This document shows positions 56,391 to 64,000 of a stretch of DNA of 64,000 nt, one piece after another. The DNA lies in contig NZ_CABVHU010000005.1 of NCBI RefSeq assembly GCF_902497855.1, positions 186,001 through 250,000 of the forward strand, written 5' to 3'. Below the pieces are notes generated by a model. It had not been told where the DNA came from. It did no database searches and worked only from the letters and a program-made list of their open reading frames with translations. The first letter of the stretch is position 1; each line of letters begins with the position of its first letter. This DNA is from Pseudomonas fluorescens (GTDB lineage: Bacteria > Pseudomonadota > Gammaproteobacteria > Pseudomonadales > Pseudomonadaceae). Made by a program: the position numbers and the translations under genes.

Positions 56391-56444
56391 TTTTTGTGCG
56401 CGTAAATCCGTAAAATGGCTTCTTTTTTCACCGAGAGCCCTGCC

Positions 56445-56933
56445 ATGTCGAAACACCTGCTCAAACCCCAGGGCGAGTTTCCCGCCGCTGGCCTGGGGCG
56501 TCGCCTGGCAGCGATGTTCTATGATTTCCTGCTGTGTACCGCGCTGCTCATCGTCACCAGCGGCGTTTACAAGATCATTCAGATGTCGATCATCGGCGAA
56601 GACAGAATGCGCGCCCTGACCGAAGCCGGCGCGCTGGACACCGACCCATTGCTGTCGACGGTGCTGCTGTTCGTGCTGTTCGGCTTCTTCGCCAAGTTCT
56701 GGACCTGGTCCGGCCAGACCCTGGGCATGCAGGTCTGGGGCATCCGCGTGCAGAACGCCGACGGCACCTCGATCAGCCTGTGGCAGGCGCTGTTGCGCTT
56801 TGTGGTGTCGATTGCATCCTTGCTATGCGTCGGGCTGGGGTTCTTCTGGTCGCTGTTCGACAAGCGCAAGCGCAGCTGGCATGACATGTATTCCGACACC
56901 CAGCTGGTGCGCATCCCGAAGAAGGCAAAATAA
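56445..56933 (+). CDS. RDD-family inner membrane protein
   Basis: A 162-residue protein starting at the ATG at 56445. Three membrane segments (about 30-55, 80-105 and 125-145) and the family's arginine/aspartate pattern (GLGRRLAAMFYDFLL, then WDMYS-like SWHDMYSDTQLV at the end) place it in the RDD family. Function is unknown; some relatives are linked to transport or envelope stress. A REP doublet follows. Confidence 0.83.
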   Translation: MSKHLLKPQGEFPAAGLGRRLAAMFYDFLLCTALLIVTSGVYKIIQMSIIGEDRMRALTEAGALDTDPLLSTVLLFVLFGFFAKFWTWSGQTLGMQVWGIRVQNADGTSISLWQALLRFVVSIASLLCVGLGFFWSLFDKRKRSWHDMYSDTQLVRIPKKAK

Positions 56934-56952
56934 TTCAGCCAGACGAAAACCA

Positions 56953-57045
56953 CTGTGGGAGCGGGCTTGCTCGCGAATGGGGCGTGTCAGACAACATCAA
57001 TGTCGACTGATACATCCTCTTCGCGAGCAAGCCCGCTCCCACAGG
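56953..57045. repeat. REP doublet (family A)
   Basis: CTGTGGGAGCGGGCTTGCTC and GAGCAAGCCCGCTCCCACAG face each other between the convergent RDD and nadA genes. Confidence 0.88.
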
Positions 57046-57068
57046 TTTTGCAACTTGCCTGATAGACC

Positions 57069-58127
57069 TCAGGCGTTACCGGCCAACTTCATCCGCGCAG
57101 CCTGGGTAAAGTCGAGCATCCGCTTCAGCGGCCGAATCGCCTGGGGAATCAACGCCGGATCGACAAAGATCTCGTTCGTCCCCTCCTTCAAGCTCTTCAG
57201 CGTGCGCTCAAGGGTGTTCATCGCCATCCACGGGCAATGTGCGCAACTGCGGCACGCTGCGCCGTTACCGGCCGTTGGCGCTTCGATGAAGACCTTGTCC
57301 GGGCACAGCTGCTGCATCTTGTAGAAGATGCCGCGGTCGGTGGCGACAATGAGGGTCTTGTTCGGCAGGCTTTGCGCCGCCGCGATCAGTTGACTGGTGG
57401 AGCCCACGGCATCCGCCAGTTCGATCACCGCCGTCGGCGATTCCGGATGCACCAGGATCGCGGCATCCGGGTACAGCGCCTTCATGTCTTCGAGCTGCTT
57501 GGACTTGAACTCTTCGTGAACGATGCAGGCACCGTCCCATAGCAACATGTCCGCACCGGTCTGGCGCTGGATGTAGGTGCCCAGATGCTTGTCGGGGCCC
57601 CAGATGATGGTTTCGCCGTTATCCATCAGGCTTTCGACGATCTCCAGCGCGCAGCTGGACGTCACCACCCAGTCCGCCCGCGCCTTGACCGCCGCCGAGG
57701 TGTTGGCATACACCACCACCGTGCGTTCCGGATGCTGATCGCAGAACGCCGAGAACTCGTCCACCGGGCAACCCAGGTCCAGGGAGCAGGTGGCTTCCAG
57801 GGTCGGCATCAGCACGCGTTTTTCAGGATTGAGGATCTTGGCCGTCTCGCCCATGAACTTCACACCAGCGACCACCACAGTCTTGGCGGGATGAGCATTG
57901 CCGAAGCGGGCCATCTCCAGCGAGTCGGAGACGCAACCACCGGTTTCTTCGGCCAGGGCCTGAATCACCGGATCGCAATAGAAATGCGCAACCAGCACCG
58001 CGTCCTGAGCCTTGAGCTCGGCAGCAATGGCAGTGCGATAGTAGGCCTCTTCCTCGGCCGTCAGCGGCTTGGGCTGCTTGGCGTCGAGGTGGGCTTGAAC
58101 CAAAAGGCGTTCGGAAATCTGCGTCAT
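57069..58127 (-). CDS. nadA: Quinolinate synthase A
   Basis: A 352-residue [4Fe-4S] enzyme that condenses iminoaspartate with dihydroxyacetone phosphate to quinolinate for NAD synthesis. Three cluster cysteines are expected from the family: in [11 protein letters not shown], near the middle in [10 protein letters not shown], and in the [13 protein letters not shown] segment near the C-terminus. Substrate motifs [10 protein letters not shown] and [13 protein letters not shown] are also visible. It is a single gene. Confidence 0.95.
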   Translation of the reverse strand: MTQISERLLVQAHLDAKQPKPLTAEEEAYYRTAIAAELKAQDAVLVAHFYCDPVIQALAEETGGCVSDSLEMARFGNAHPAKTVVVAGVKFMGETAKILNPEKRVLMPTLEATCSLDLGCPVDEFSAFCDQHPERTVVVYANTSAAVKARADWVVTSSCALEIVESLMDNGETIIWGPDKHLGTYIQRQTGADMLLWDGACIVHEEFKSKQLEDMKALYPDAAILVHPESPTAVIELADAVGSTSQLIAAAQSLPNKTLIVATDRGIFYKMQQLCPDKVFIEAPTAGNGAACRSCAHCPWMAMNTLERTLKSLKEGTNEIFVDPALIPQAIRPLKRMLDFTQAARMKLAGNA

Positions 58128-58398
58128 GTTCGCAAGACCTGCAGGCGCTTTCGCGCGAAAGTCGAGTATACACCCGGCTCCGGACCCTTCAGGGTACCGC
58201 CGGGAGAGTGAGTGTCATCAGGCATGGACAACGTAGAAGCTGCGCAAGGCTACAGAATATCCCGTGGATGCAAAAGATGATTCTGATATGTGTTACACGG
58301 TGCAGCCCGGCCCGAGCCGAACTCAAATCGCGGGCAAAAAAAAATCCGGAAATCCTCACTTGCGTGGGCCTTCCAGACTTTTAAAACTGCTACAAAAA
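58128..58398. other. Intergenic region between nadA and tRNA-Lys
   Basis: About 270 bases without a gene. The tRNA-Lys gene is upstream of nadA on the minus strand, so this space probably holds the nadA promoter and the tRNA terminator. A CGGGCAAAAAAAAATCC stretch is present, but no strong hairpin was found. Confidence 0.4.
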
Positions 58399-58474
58399 TG
58401 GTGGGTCGTGTGGGATTCGAACCTACGACCAATTGGTTAAAAGCCAACTGCTCTACCAACTGAGCTAACGACCC
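58399..58474 (-). tRNA. tRNA-Lys (anticodon TTT)
   Basis: The minus strand folds into a full 76-base cloverleaf: acceptor GGGTCGT/ACGACCC, D arm, anticodon arm TTGGC-TTTTAA-CCAA type loop with TTT, T-arm ending GGTTCGAATCC, discriminator A and encoded CCA. It lies between queC and nadA. Confidence 0.95.
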
Positions 58475-58537
58475 GCTGTGTGGTGGCGCGTATAATACTG
58501 ATTTTTAAGGACTATTCAACACCTAATTTGAAATAAA

Positions 58538-59230
58538 TCAAAAATAAGGTGTTGGGTCACTGATTCCGGCTGCCGCGAAGCCTTCTGCACGCAGGCGGCA
58601 GCTGTCGCATTTACCGCATGCACGGCCGTTATCGTCGGCCTGATAGCAGGAAACGGTCAGGCCGTAGTCGACGCCCAGCTTCACGCCAGCCTGGACGATC
58701 TGTGCCTTGCTCAGGTTCTGCAGGGGCGCCTGGATACGGAAACCGTTTCCTTCTACACCGGCCTTGGTCGCCAGATTGGCCATGCGCTCGAAGGACTCGA
58801 TGAACTCGGGGCGACAGTCCGGGTAGCCGGAGTAATCCACGGCGTTCACACCGATAAAGATGTCACGCGCGCCCAGCACTTCGGCCCAGCCTAGCGCCAA
58901 GGATAGAAACACCGTGTTGCGCGCCGGCACGTACGTTACCGGGATGCCCTCGCCCGCCACTTCCGGCACGTCGATGCTGCTGTCGGTCAGCGCAGAACCG
59001 CCAATACCGTTCAGGTTCAGGCCGATCACCTTGTGTTCGACCACACCCAGGTCGCGAGCGACACGTTCGGCGGCGTACAGTTCGGCATTGGACCGCTGAC
59101 CGTAGTCGAAGCTCATGGTGTAGCAGCTATAACCTTCAGCACGAGCCATTGCCACGACAGTAGCCGAGTCCAGGCCGCCGGACAGCAGGATGACCGCACG
59201 TTTTTCCGTAGTGTTCAGTTGCTCAGTCAT
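58538..59230 (-). CDS. queC: 7-cyano-7-deazaguanine synthase QueC
   Basis: A 230-residue ATP-dependent enzyme starting at the ATG at 59230, one base after the queE stop. It converts 7-carboxy-7-deazaguanine to preQ0 for queuosine. The PP-loop motif is [16 protein letters not shown], and the zinc site is [14 protein letters not shown] near the end. It is coupled to queE in one operon. Confidence 0.95.
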   Translation of the reverse strand: MTEQLNTTEKRAVILLSGGLDSATVVAMARAEGYSCYTMSFDYGQRSNAELYAAERVARDLGVVEHKVIGLNLNGIGGSALTDSSIDVPEVAGEGIPVTYVPARNTVFLSLALGWAEVLGARDIFIGVNAVDYSGYPDCRPEFIESFERMANLATKAGVEGNGFRIQAPLQNLSKAQIVQAGVKLGVDYGLTVSCYQADDNGRACGKCDSCRLRAEGFAAAGISDPTPYF

Positions 59231-59231
59231 T

Positions 59232-59879
59232 TCAGCGCCCCGGCTCGTCATTCCAAAGATATTTATGCAGCTGCAATTGCAGGCGCACTGGCAGGTTGTC
59301 CGCCACCACCCAGTCCGCCAGGTCCCTGGCGTTCAGGTCATGATGGCTTGGCGAGAACAGCACTTCGCCGGCGCGCTGATCCAGACCGTACTGAATCAGC
59401 TTGGACACGGCCCAGTCATAGTCTTCCCGCGAGCAGATGACAAACTTCACCTGATCGTTGCGTGTGAGCAGTTCGATATTCTCGTAACGGTTGCGGTGTG
59501 CCTCTTTCGAACCCGGGGTTTTCAGATCGACGACGCGACTGACCCGTGGATCGACTGCCGAGATATCCAGGGCGCCGCTGGTTTCCAGCGACACCTCGTA
59601 ACCGGCGTCACACAACTGCTTGAGCAAGGGGATGGCATTGGGCTGTGCCAACGGTTCGCCACCGGTGACACACACATAACGTGGACGATAACCGGCCACT
59701 TGCTCGAGGATGTCATCGAGCGGGCGAACGGTGCCGCCCGTGAACGCGTAGGCGCTGTCGCAGTATTGGCAACGCAATGGACAACCGGTCAGCCGCACAA
59801 AAACAGTGGGCAGCCCGGCGGTCCGCGTTTCACCCTGCAACGAGTAAAAAACTTCGGTGATTCTCAATGTGTCTTGCAT
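59232..59879 (-). CDS. queE: 7-carboxy-7-deazaguanine synthase QueE
   Basis: A 215-residue radical SAM enzyme. The iron-sulfur motif is [15 protein letters not shown] (CX3CX2C), and the SAM glycine-rich stretch is [11 protein letters not shown]. It forms 7-carboxy-7-deazaguanine from the QueD product. The ATG at 59879 gives the usual N-terminus; another ATG five codons upstream is possible. It precedes queC and lies after the tol-pal genes, with a terminator in the gap. Confidence 0.94.
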   Translation of the reverse strand: MQDTLRITEVFYSLQGETRTAGLPTVFVRLTGCPLRCQYCDSAYAFTGGTVRPLDDILEQVAGYRPRYVCVTGGEPLAQPNAIPLLKQLCDAGYEVSLETSGALDISAVDPRVSRVVDLKTPGSKEAHRNRYENIELLTRNDQVKFVICSREDYDWAVSKLIQYGLDQRAGEVLFSPSHHDLNARDLADWVVADNLPVRLQLQLHKYLWNDEPGR

Positions 59880-60000
59880 AGTCGCCACGGGCATGACAGC
59901 TAAACAGGCTGTCCGCCTCCGTCAGGCACTTCAAGGAACCCCGCCAACGCGCAGATCCCCAAAAGCGTGTTTCATAAAAAGGGCGTGAATTCTAACGAAA

Positions 60001-60023
60001 AAACCCGCGACAAGCGCGGGTTT
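60001..60023 (-). terminator. Terminator of the tol-pal operon (after cpoB)
   Basis: Stem AAACCCGCG/CGCGGGTTT with loop ACAAG, read on the minus strand with a T-run. It separates cpoB from queE. Confidence 0.8.
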
Positions 60024-60045
60024 CTTCGAAACAGGTCAAGCAGCC

Positions 60046-60882
60046 TTACATTTTCTGCAGGTCGCGCTGGGCCAGCTGAGCGGCGGAAGTGCCCGGATAT
60101 TGGGACACAACCTGTTGCAGAATGCCTTTGACCTTGTCGGGATGACCAAGGCGACGTTCTACATCAGCGAGCTTGTACAGCGAATCAGGCACTTTGTTGT
60201 GCTTGGGGTACAACTGCGAAACCTTGGCAAATGCCTGGCCTGCGCCTTGCAGATCACCTTTGGCCAGGTTCACTTCGCCCAACCAGTACTGGGCGTTGCC
60301 CGCGTATTGGCTGTTCGGGTATTTGCGCAGGAATGCGGCGAAAGCCTGGCTGGCCTTGTCGAAATCCTTGGCCTTGATCAGGTCGAAGGCTGCATCGTAG
60401 TACAGTTTTTCCTTCGCCGGATCCGCCGGTTCGCTGCCCGCGGCTGGCGCTTGAGCAGCCGCTCCCGCACCTGCGCCGGCTGCCGCACCGGGGGCGTTCA
60501 AATCGCCACCGGGGGAAGAATTATCAGGAGTCGCGGCTGGTGCAACGCCGGATCCTATGCGCCGATCAAGATCCTGATATCGCTCCAGGCTTTCTTGCTT
60601 CATGCGCGCTACATCATTTTGCAGAACTTCGATGATGCCTTGTTGGCGCGAGATCTGCTCCTGCATCGATTGCAGTTGGTTGAACAGCTCGCCCTGTGCC
60701 GAGACAGGGGCCGAAACCCCTCCCCCGGCATAGGCGCCGTTCGTACCGTAACCTGCAGGCGGATAACTGCTCCCGCTATTGTTATAGCCGGAGTTGTCCT
60801 CGACCACAGGAACCGCAGCCCACACCGCAAGGGGCGCGAGGCTGAGAGCCAAAACAGTTACAGCACGACGGCACGTTCGCAT
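60046..60882 (-). CDS. cpoB: Cell division coordinator CpoB (YbgF)
   Basis: The 278-residue periplasmic protein has a signal peptide (RRAVTVLALSLAPLAVWA), a coiled-coil (QLQSMQEQISRQQGIIEVLQNDVARM, about 68-95), an alanine/glycine-rich linker (about 115-150), and a TPR domain (about 155-275, with KDFDKASQAFAAFLRKYPNSQYAGNAQYWLGEV). It links Tol-Pal action with cell-wall synthesis. It is the last tol-pal gene, six bases after pal. Confidence 0.93.
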   Translation of the reverse strand: MRTCRRAVTVLALSLAPLAVWAAVPVVEDNSGYNNSGSSYPPAGYGTNGAYAGGGVSAPVSAQGELFNQLQSMQEQISRQQGIIEVLQNDVARMKQESLERYQDLDRRIGSGVAPAATPDNSSPGGDLNAPGAAAGAGAGAAAQAPAAGSEPADPAKEKLYYDAAFDLIKAKDFDKASQAFAAFLRKYPNSQYAGNAQYWLGEVNLAKGDLQGAGQAFAKVSQLYPKHNKVPDSLYKLADVERRLGHPDKVKGILQQVVSQYPGTSAAQLAQRDLQKM

Positions 60883-60888
60883 GGCGAA

Positions 60889-61392
60889 TTACTTACGCAG
60901 TTCGACGCGACGGTTTTGAGCCCAGGACTGCTCGTCGTTGCCGGTAGCAACTGGACGCTCTTCGCCGTAGGAAACCAGTTCCAGCTGAGCTGGGGAAACG
61001 CCTTGCAGTACCAGGTAACGCTGAACGGCTTTCGCACGACGCTCGCCCAGTGCCATGTTGTACTCACGAGTACCACGTTCGTCGGTGTTGCCTTCCAGAA
61101 CAACGCGAGCGCCGTTTGCTTTCAGGTCTTTGGCGTGAACGTCCAGAGCGCGCATGGCTTCTGGCTTCAGGTCCGAACTGTCGTATTCGAAGTAGAAAGT
61201 GGTGATGGCGCGCAGAGCAGCTTCTTCGCTCAGGGAACCATCAACGGCACCGGTGTTGGCGCCATAACCAGCGTTTGGATCAACAGCCACTGCGCCTTCA
61301 CCGGCATTGTCGCCGCCTTTGGACGAGCAACCAACGGCTACGGACAAAGCCAGAGCCAGAGCAGCAAACTTACCAAACTTCAGCATTTCCAT
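60889..61392 (-). CDS. pal: Peptidoglycan-associated lipoprotein Pal (OprL)
   Basis: The 167-residue lipoprotein starts at the ATG at 61392 (TAGGAGTTTCACG upstream). The lipobox ends in AVGC at about residue 24, giving a lipid-anchored outer-membrane protein. The C-terminal OmpA-like domain (about 60-165, with [24 protein letters not shown]) binds peptidoglycan. With TolB it anchors the outer membrane to the wall. It is 52 bases after tolB. Confidence 0.95.
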   Translation of the reverse strand: MEMLKFGKFAALALALSVAVGCSSKGGDNAGEGAVAVDPNAGYGANTGAVDGSLSEEAALRAITTFYFEYDSSDLKPEAMRALDVHAKDLKANGARVVLEGNTDERGTREYNMALGERRAKAVQRYLVLQGVSPAQLELVSYGEERPVATGNDEQSWAQNRRVELRK

Positions 61393-61444
61393 CGTGAAAC
61401 TCCTAATGAACCCCAATGTGTTAAGTACAACGTGTAGCGCCGCG

Positions 61445-62746
61445 TCAGTTCAGGTAAGGGGACCAGGACGGTTCTCTGACTTCGCCTTGTGCGGTAGGAA
61501 GCGGGAGCCTCACGCGCCCATTAATGGACACGAGCATCAAGACTCCCCGGCCCTGCTGGCGGGTGGCGTAGATTACCATGGTGCCGTTGGGCGCGACAGT
61601 AGGCGACTCGTCCAGAGTGCTATCAGTGAGTATCTTTACACTGCCACGTTGCAAATCCTGGGCCGCCACCTTGAAATTGGTGAAACCTTCTTGGCGATGG
61701 ATCATGACCAGGGTCTTTTCGTCAGCCGACAGTTTAGGGTTGGCGTTGTAGTTACCGATGAAAGTCACACGCTCCGCACCACCGCCACCAGCGCTGGTCT
61801 TGTAGATCTGTGGCTTGCCGCCACGGTCGGAGGTGAAGTAGATGGTCGAACCATCCTTGCCCCAGAACGGTTCGGTGTTGATGCCGGGACCGTTGGTGAC
61901 ACGGGTGATCTGGCGCGACCCCAGGTTCATCACGTAGATGTCCGGGTTACCGTCCTTGGACAGCACGAACGCCAGGCGATTGCCATCCGGCGACCAGGCT
62001 GGTGCGCCATTCAGGCCTTCGAAATTGGTGATCTGCTCACGGCGACCGGTGTCGATGTTCTGCATGAAAATGCGCGGACGCTTCTGTTCGAACGAGACAT
62101 AGGCGATGCGCTTGCCATCCGGTGCGAAACGCGGCGACAGGATCGGCTCGCGCGATTGCAGCAGGGTCACGGCGCGCGCACCGTCATAGTCCGAACGCTG
62201 CAGCGTGTAGCGCGTGTTCTTCTCGGAGAAGCGTTCGGCGGTCACGTACAGCAGACGCGTCGAGAACGCACCCTTGATACCGGTGAGTTTTTCGAACGAC
62301 TGGTCGGCAATGTAGTGCGACATGTCGCGCAGCTGATCGACGCTGCCCGAGACGCTGCCGGTCAGCACTTGCTGCTCGGTGGCGACGTTGAACAGTGCGT
62401 ATTGAACCTGCAGGCGACCGCCCGCCGGTGCAACGCTGCCGACCATGACGTACTGGGCGCCCAGCGCCTTGAAGTCACGGAAGATGATTTCGCTGGCCTG
62501 GCTCGGCTGGCTGATCATGTTCTGCTTTGGAATCGGCGAGTAGTAACCCGAGTTACGCAGGTCGTTACCGATGATTTCGGCCATGTCGTCCGGCAGCACG
62601 CTGCCGCCCTGGTTGCCGAATGGAACGACGGCGATCGGAGTGGCCCGATCGCTGCCGCTGGTGACCAGAATGTTTTTTTCATCTGCTGTCGCCATACCTG
62701 CCAGGCAGCAGATAACGACAAGCATTCCTCGAAGAAGGTTTCTCAC
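61445..62746 (-). CDS. tolB: Periplasmic Tol-Pal protein TolB
   Basis: The 433-residue protein has a signal peptide ([19 protein letters not shown]), an N-terminal alpha/beta domain (about 22-160), and a C-terminal six-bladed beta-propeller built of WD-like repeats ([53 protein letters not shown]). It binds Pal and is released by TolA. Its ATG overlaps the tolA stop by four bases. Confidence 0.95.
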   Translation of the reverse strand: MRNLLRGMLVVICCLAGMATADEKNILVTSGSDRATPIAVVPFGNQGGSVLPDDMAEIIGNDLRNSGYYSPIPKQNMISQPSQASEIIFRDFKALGAQYVMVGSVAPAGGRLQVQYALFNVATEQQVLTGSVSGSVDQLRDMSHYIADQSFEKLTGIKGAFSTRLLYVTAERFSEKNTRYTLQRSDYDGARAVTLLQSREPILSPRFAPDGKRIAYVSFEQKRPRIFMQNIDTGRREQITNFEGLNGAPAWSPDGNRLAFVLSKDGNPDIYVMNLGSRQITRVTNGPGINTEPFWGKDGSTIYFTSDRGGKPQIYKTSAGGGGAERVTFIGNYNANPKLSADEKTLVMIHRQEGFTNFKVAAQDLQRGSVKILTDSTLDESPTVAPNGTMVIYATRQQGRGVLMLVSINGRVRLPLPTAQGEVREPSWSPYLN

Positions 62747-63864
62747 AAGGCTAGATCCTCAGGTGTGAATGTCATCTTGAATGAACGATAGGGAGCGAAA
62801 TCGCTCGGTTTCATTCCCTGCATTTCTGTCAAACGTCCAATATTCTTGACCGCTGCTACCGCCGAAGCGTCGAACGGACCATCGCCGCTGGACCTGGCCA
62901 CGCTGACCGTAGCCAAGGTACCGTCCGGCAACATGCCGATTTGCAACACGACCGTCATGCCTTTGCGTGCCGAAGGTGGACGAGCCCAGCCTTCTGCTGC
63001 GCGAGCACGAATCAGGTCATCGAAACTGCCGGCGACTTCGTCACCCTGCTCATCCGCCAAGGCCTGCTGACGCTGCGGCGTGTCGGAAAGCAAATCTGCC
63101 AGGGCCTGGGCCTTTTTGTCTTCGGCGGATTTACGTGCCGCTTCCTGCGATTTCTTCTTCGCAGCATCGGCAGCAGCTTTCTTCTTCGCGTCTTCGGCGA
63201 CTTTCTTCTTCGCCTCTTCAGCTTCAGACTTTTTCTTGGCGTCTTCCGCGGCTTTCTTCTTCGCGTCTTCGACGATCTTTTTCTTCGCTTCTTCAGCAGC
63301 CGCTTTCTTGGCTTCTTCAGCGGCCGCTTTCTTGGCCTCTTCTTCAGCTGCTTTCTTGGCTTCTTCTTCAGACTTCTTCTTGGCTATATCAGCCAATTGT
63401 TTCTCTTCGGCCTTTTTGGCTTCGGCGGTCTTCTTCGCTTCATCGGCTTTCTTGGCTTCATCGGCCTTTTTGGCTTCATCAGCCTTTTTCGACTCTTCCG
63501 CTTTCTTCGTCTCGTCGGCCTTCTTGGATTCTTCGGCTTTTTGAGCGGCGTCTTCCTTCTTTTGTTCCGCGGCCTTGATCGCTTCCTGTTCGATCTTCTT
63601 CTGTTCCATCTGTTCGACTTCGGTCTGGCGCGCGGCGGATTTCTTCGCCTCACCCGCAATCTTCTGATTGGTCTGGGTAGTCGCCTGACTTTTCGATTTC
63701 AGCTGGTACAGGGTCGCCTGGACAATCGGCTTGGCCGGCGGCAGTTCCGGCGTGAAGGCGAAACTGACGAACAGCATGCCAAAAACCAGCACGTGCAAGA
63801 CCAGCGCCCAGACACTAGGCCAGAAATAGCTTTCCGAGGCGGACGGCTCTCGCATTTGCTGCAT
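62743..63864 (-). CDS. tolA: TolA inner membrane/periplasmic linker protein
   Basis: The 373-residue protein has a single N-terminal membrane segment ([23 protein letters not shown]), a long lysine/alanine/glutamate helix (about 55-275) with many repeats of EEAKKAA type, and a C-terminal globular domain (about 280-373). It transmits proton-motive force from TolQR to TolB-Pal. Its ATG shares one base with the tolR stop. Confidence 0.95.
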   Translation of the reverse strand: MQQMREPSASESYFWPSVWALVLHVLVFGMLFVSFAFTPELPPAKPIVQATLYQLKSKSQATTQTNQKIAGEAKKSAARQTEVEQMEQKKIEQEAIKAAEQKKEDAAQKAEESKKADETKKAEESKKADEAKKADEAKKADEAKKTAEAKKAEEKQLADIAKKKSEEEAKKAAEEEAKKAAAEEAKKAAAEEAKKKIVEDAKKKAAEDAKKKSEAEEAKKKVAEDAKKKAAADAAKKKSQEAARKSAEDKKAQALADLLSDTPQRQQALADEQGDEVAGSFDDLIRARAAEGWARPPSARKGMTVVLQIGMLPDGTLATVSVARSSGDGPFDASAVAAVKNIGRLTEMQGMKPSDFAPYRSFKMTFTPEDLAL

Positions 63865-64000
63865 CAGGGTGCCTCGGTAATCAAGCCAACATTACCGACC
63901 CCGGCTTTCTGCAGCCCGCCCATGGCCCCCATGACGGCACCGTAATCGACGGTCTTGTCGCCACGAATGAACACCTGGGTTCGCTTGCCGTTACTGTTGC
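63864..64000 (-). CDS. tolR: TolR, C-terminal part, cut by the window end
   Basis: The last 44 codons read NSNGKRTQVFIRGDKTVDYG and end VGNVGLITEAP, matching the periplasmic C-terminus of TolR, the ExbD-like partner of TolQ. The stop overlaps the tolA start by one base (TGATG). The rest of the gene lies beyond the window. Confidence 0.9.
   Translation of the reverse strand, partial: NSNGKRTQVFIRGDKTVDYGAVMGAMGGLQKAGVGNVGLITEAP

Noticed and set aside
58399..58474. tRNA-Lys as an integration site for a mobile element
   Set aside because: The flanks are core genes (queC, nadA), with no integrase and no visible repeated tRNA end.
59880..60000. Possible preQ1 riboswitch upstream of queE
   Set aside because: No preQ1 pseudoknot pattern (C-rich loop with A-rich tail) was seen near the queE start.
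62941..63945. Plus-strand Phe/Leu/Ser-rich frame opposite tolA
   Set aside because: It is only the complement of the AAG/GCC-rich tolA helix, which gives CTT/GGC codons and a false membrane-like protein.

Overview
The window looks like chromosomal DNA of a fluorescent pseudomonad, probably of the P. fluorescens group. The signs are GC-rich coding DNA with Pseudomonas-type ribosome binding sites, the tandem fadD1-fadD2 pair next to phaJ, the gts/oprB/hexR/zwf/edd/gap glucose block, a GcsR-controlled glycine cleavage cluster, the tol-pal-cpoB operon, and many REP-type palindromes in intergenic gaps. No phage, transposase, CRISPR array or plasmid gene was seen.

Layout: 1-9.5 kb is mixed: a truncated LacI-type regulator, a GST, an I36-like exported protein, an ECF sigma factor translationally coupled to a betaine/choline-type binding protein, a PhnD-like protein, a membrane desaturase, a GNAT enzyme, peptide deformylase, a YihY-type membrane protein and CsbD. 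9.6-15.1 kb is a fatty-acid block (fadD1, fadD2, a lysophospholipase-like hydrolase, PhaJ). 15.3-18.3 kb is a three-gene FUSC/DUF1656/HlyD efflux operon. 18.5-20.6 kb holds three small metabolic or unknown genes.

20.8-39.8 kb is an almost complete glucose uptake and Entner-Doudoroff island. OprB carries sugar across the outer membrane and GtsABCD across the inner membrane. A hexose-phosphate mutarotase, Glk, Zwf, Pgl, Edd, Eda and Gap then convert glucose to pyruvate and 1,3-bisphosphoglycerate. HexR and the GltR/GtrS two-component system supply control. TTGT-N7-ACAA HexR-type sites lie between edd and gap, a related dyad lies between zwf and hexR, and AANAANAA (Crc/Hfq-type) motifs lie at the starts of several genes.

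39.9-45.9 kb holds methylglyoxal synthase and a haem-sensing and uptake set: an ECF sigma factor preceded by a Fur-like box, a FecR-type anti-sigma factor, an STN-containing TonB receptor, a haem oxygenase and a DUF454 membrane protein. A CoA-transferase follows. 47.8-55.7 kb is the GcsR regulon: a sigma-54 activator, three 18-bp dyads plus a -24/-12 promoter, then gcvH, gcvP, sdaA and gcvT, with no glyA in the position familiar from P. aeruginosa. 56-64 kb holds a cold-shock gene, an RDD protein, nadA, tRNA-Lys, queC, queE and the tol-pal genes cpoB, pal, tolB, tolA and the end of tolR.

Most of the window is core pseudomonad metabolism. No clearly new system was found. The least explained parts are the ECF-sigma/binding-protein pair at 2.4-4.0 kb, the REP elements that share an internal core, the missing glyA, and the cluster of palindromes after gcvT.
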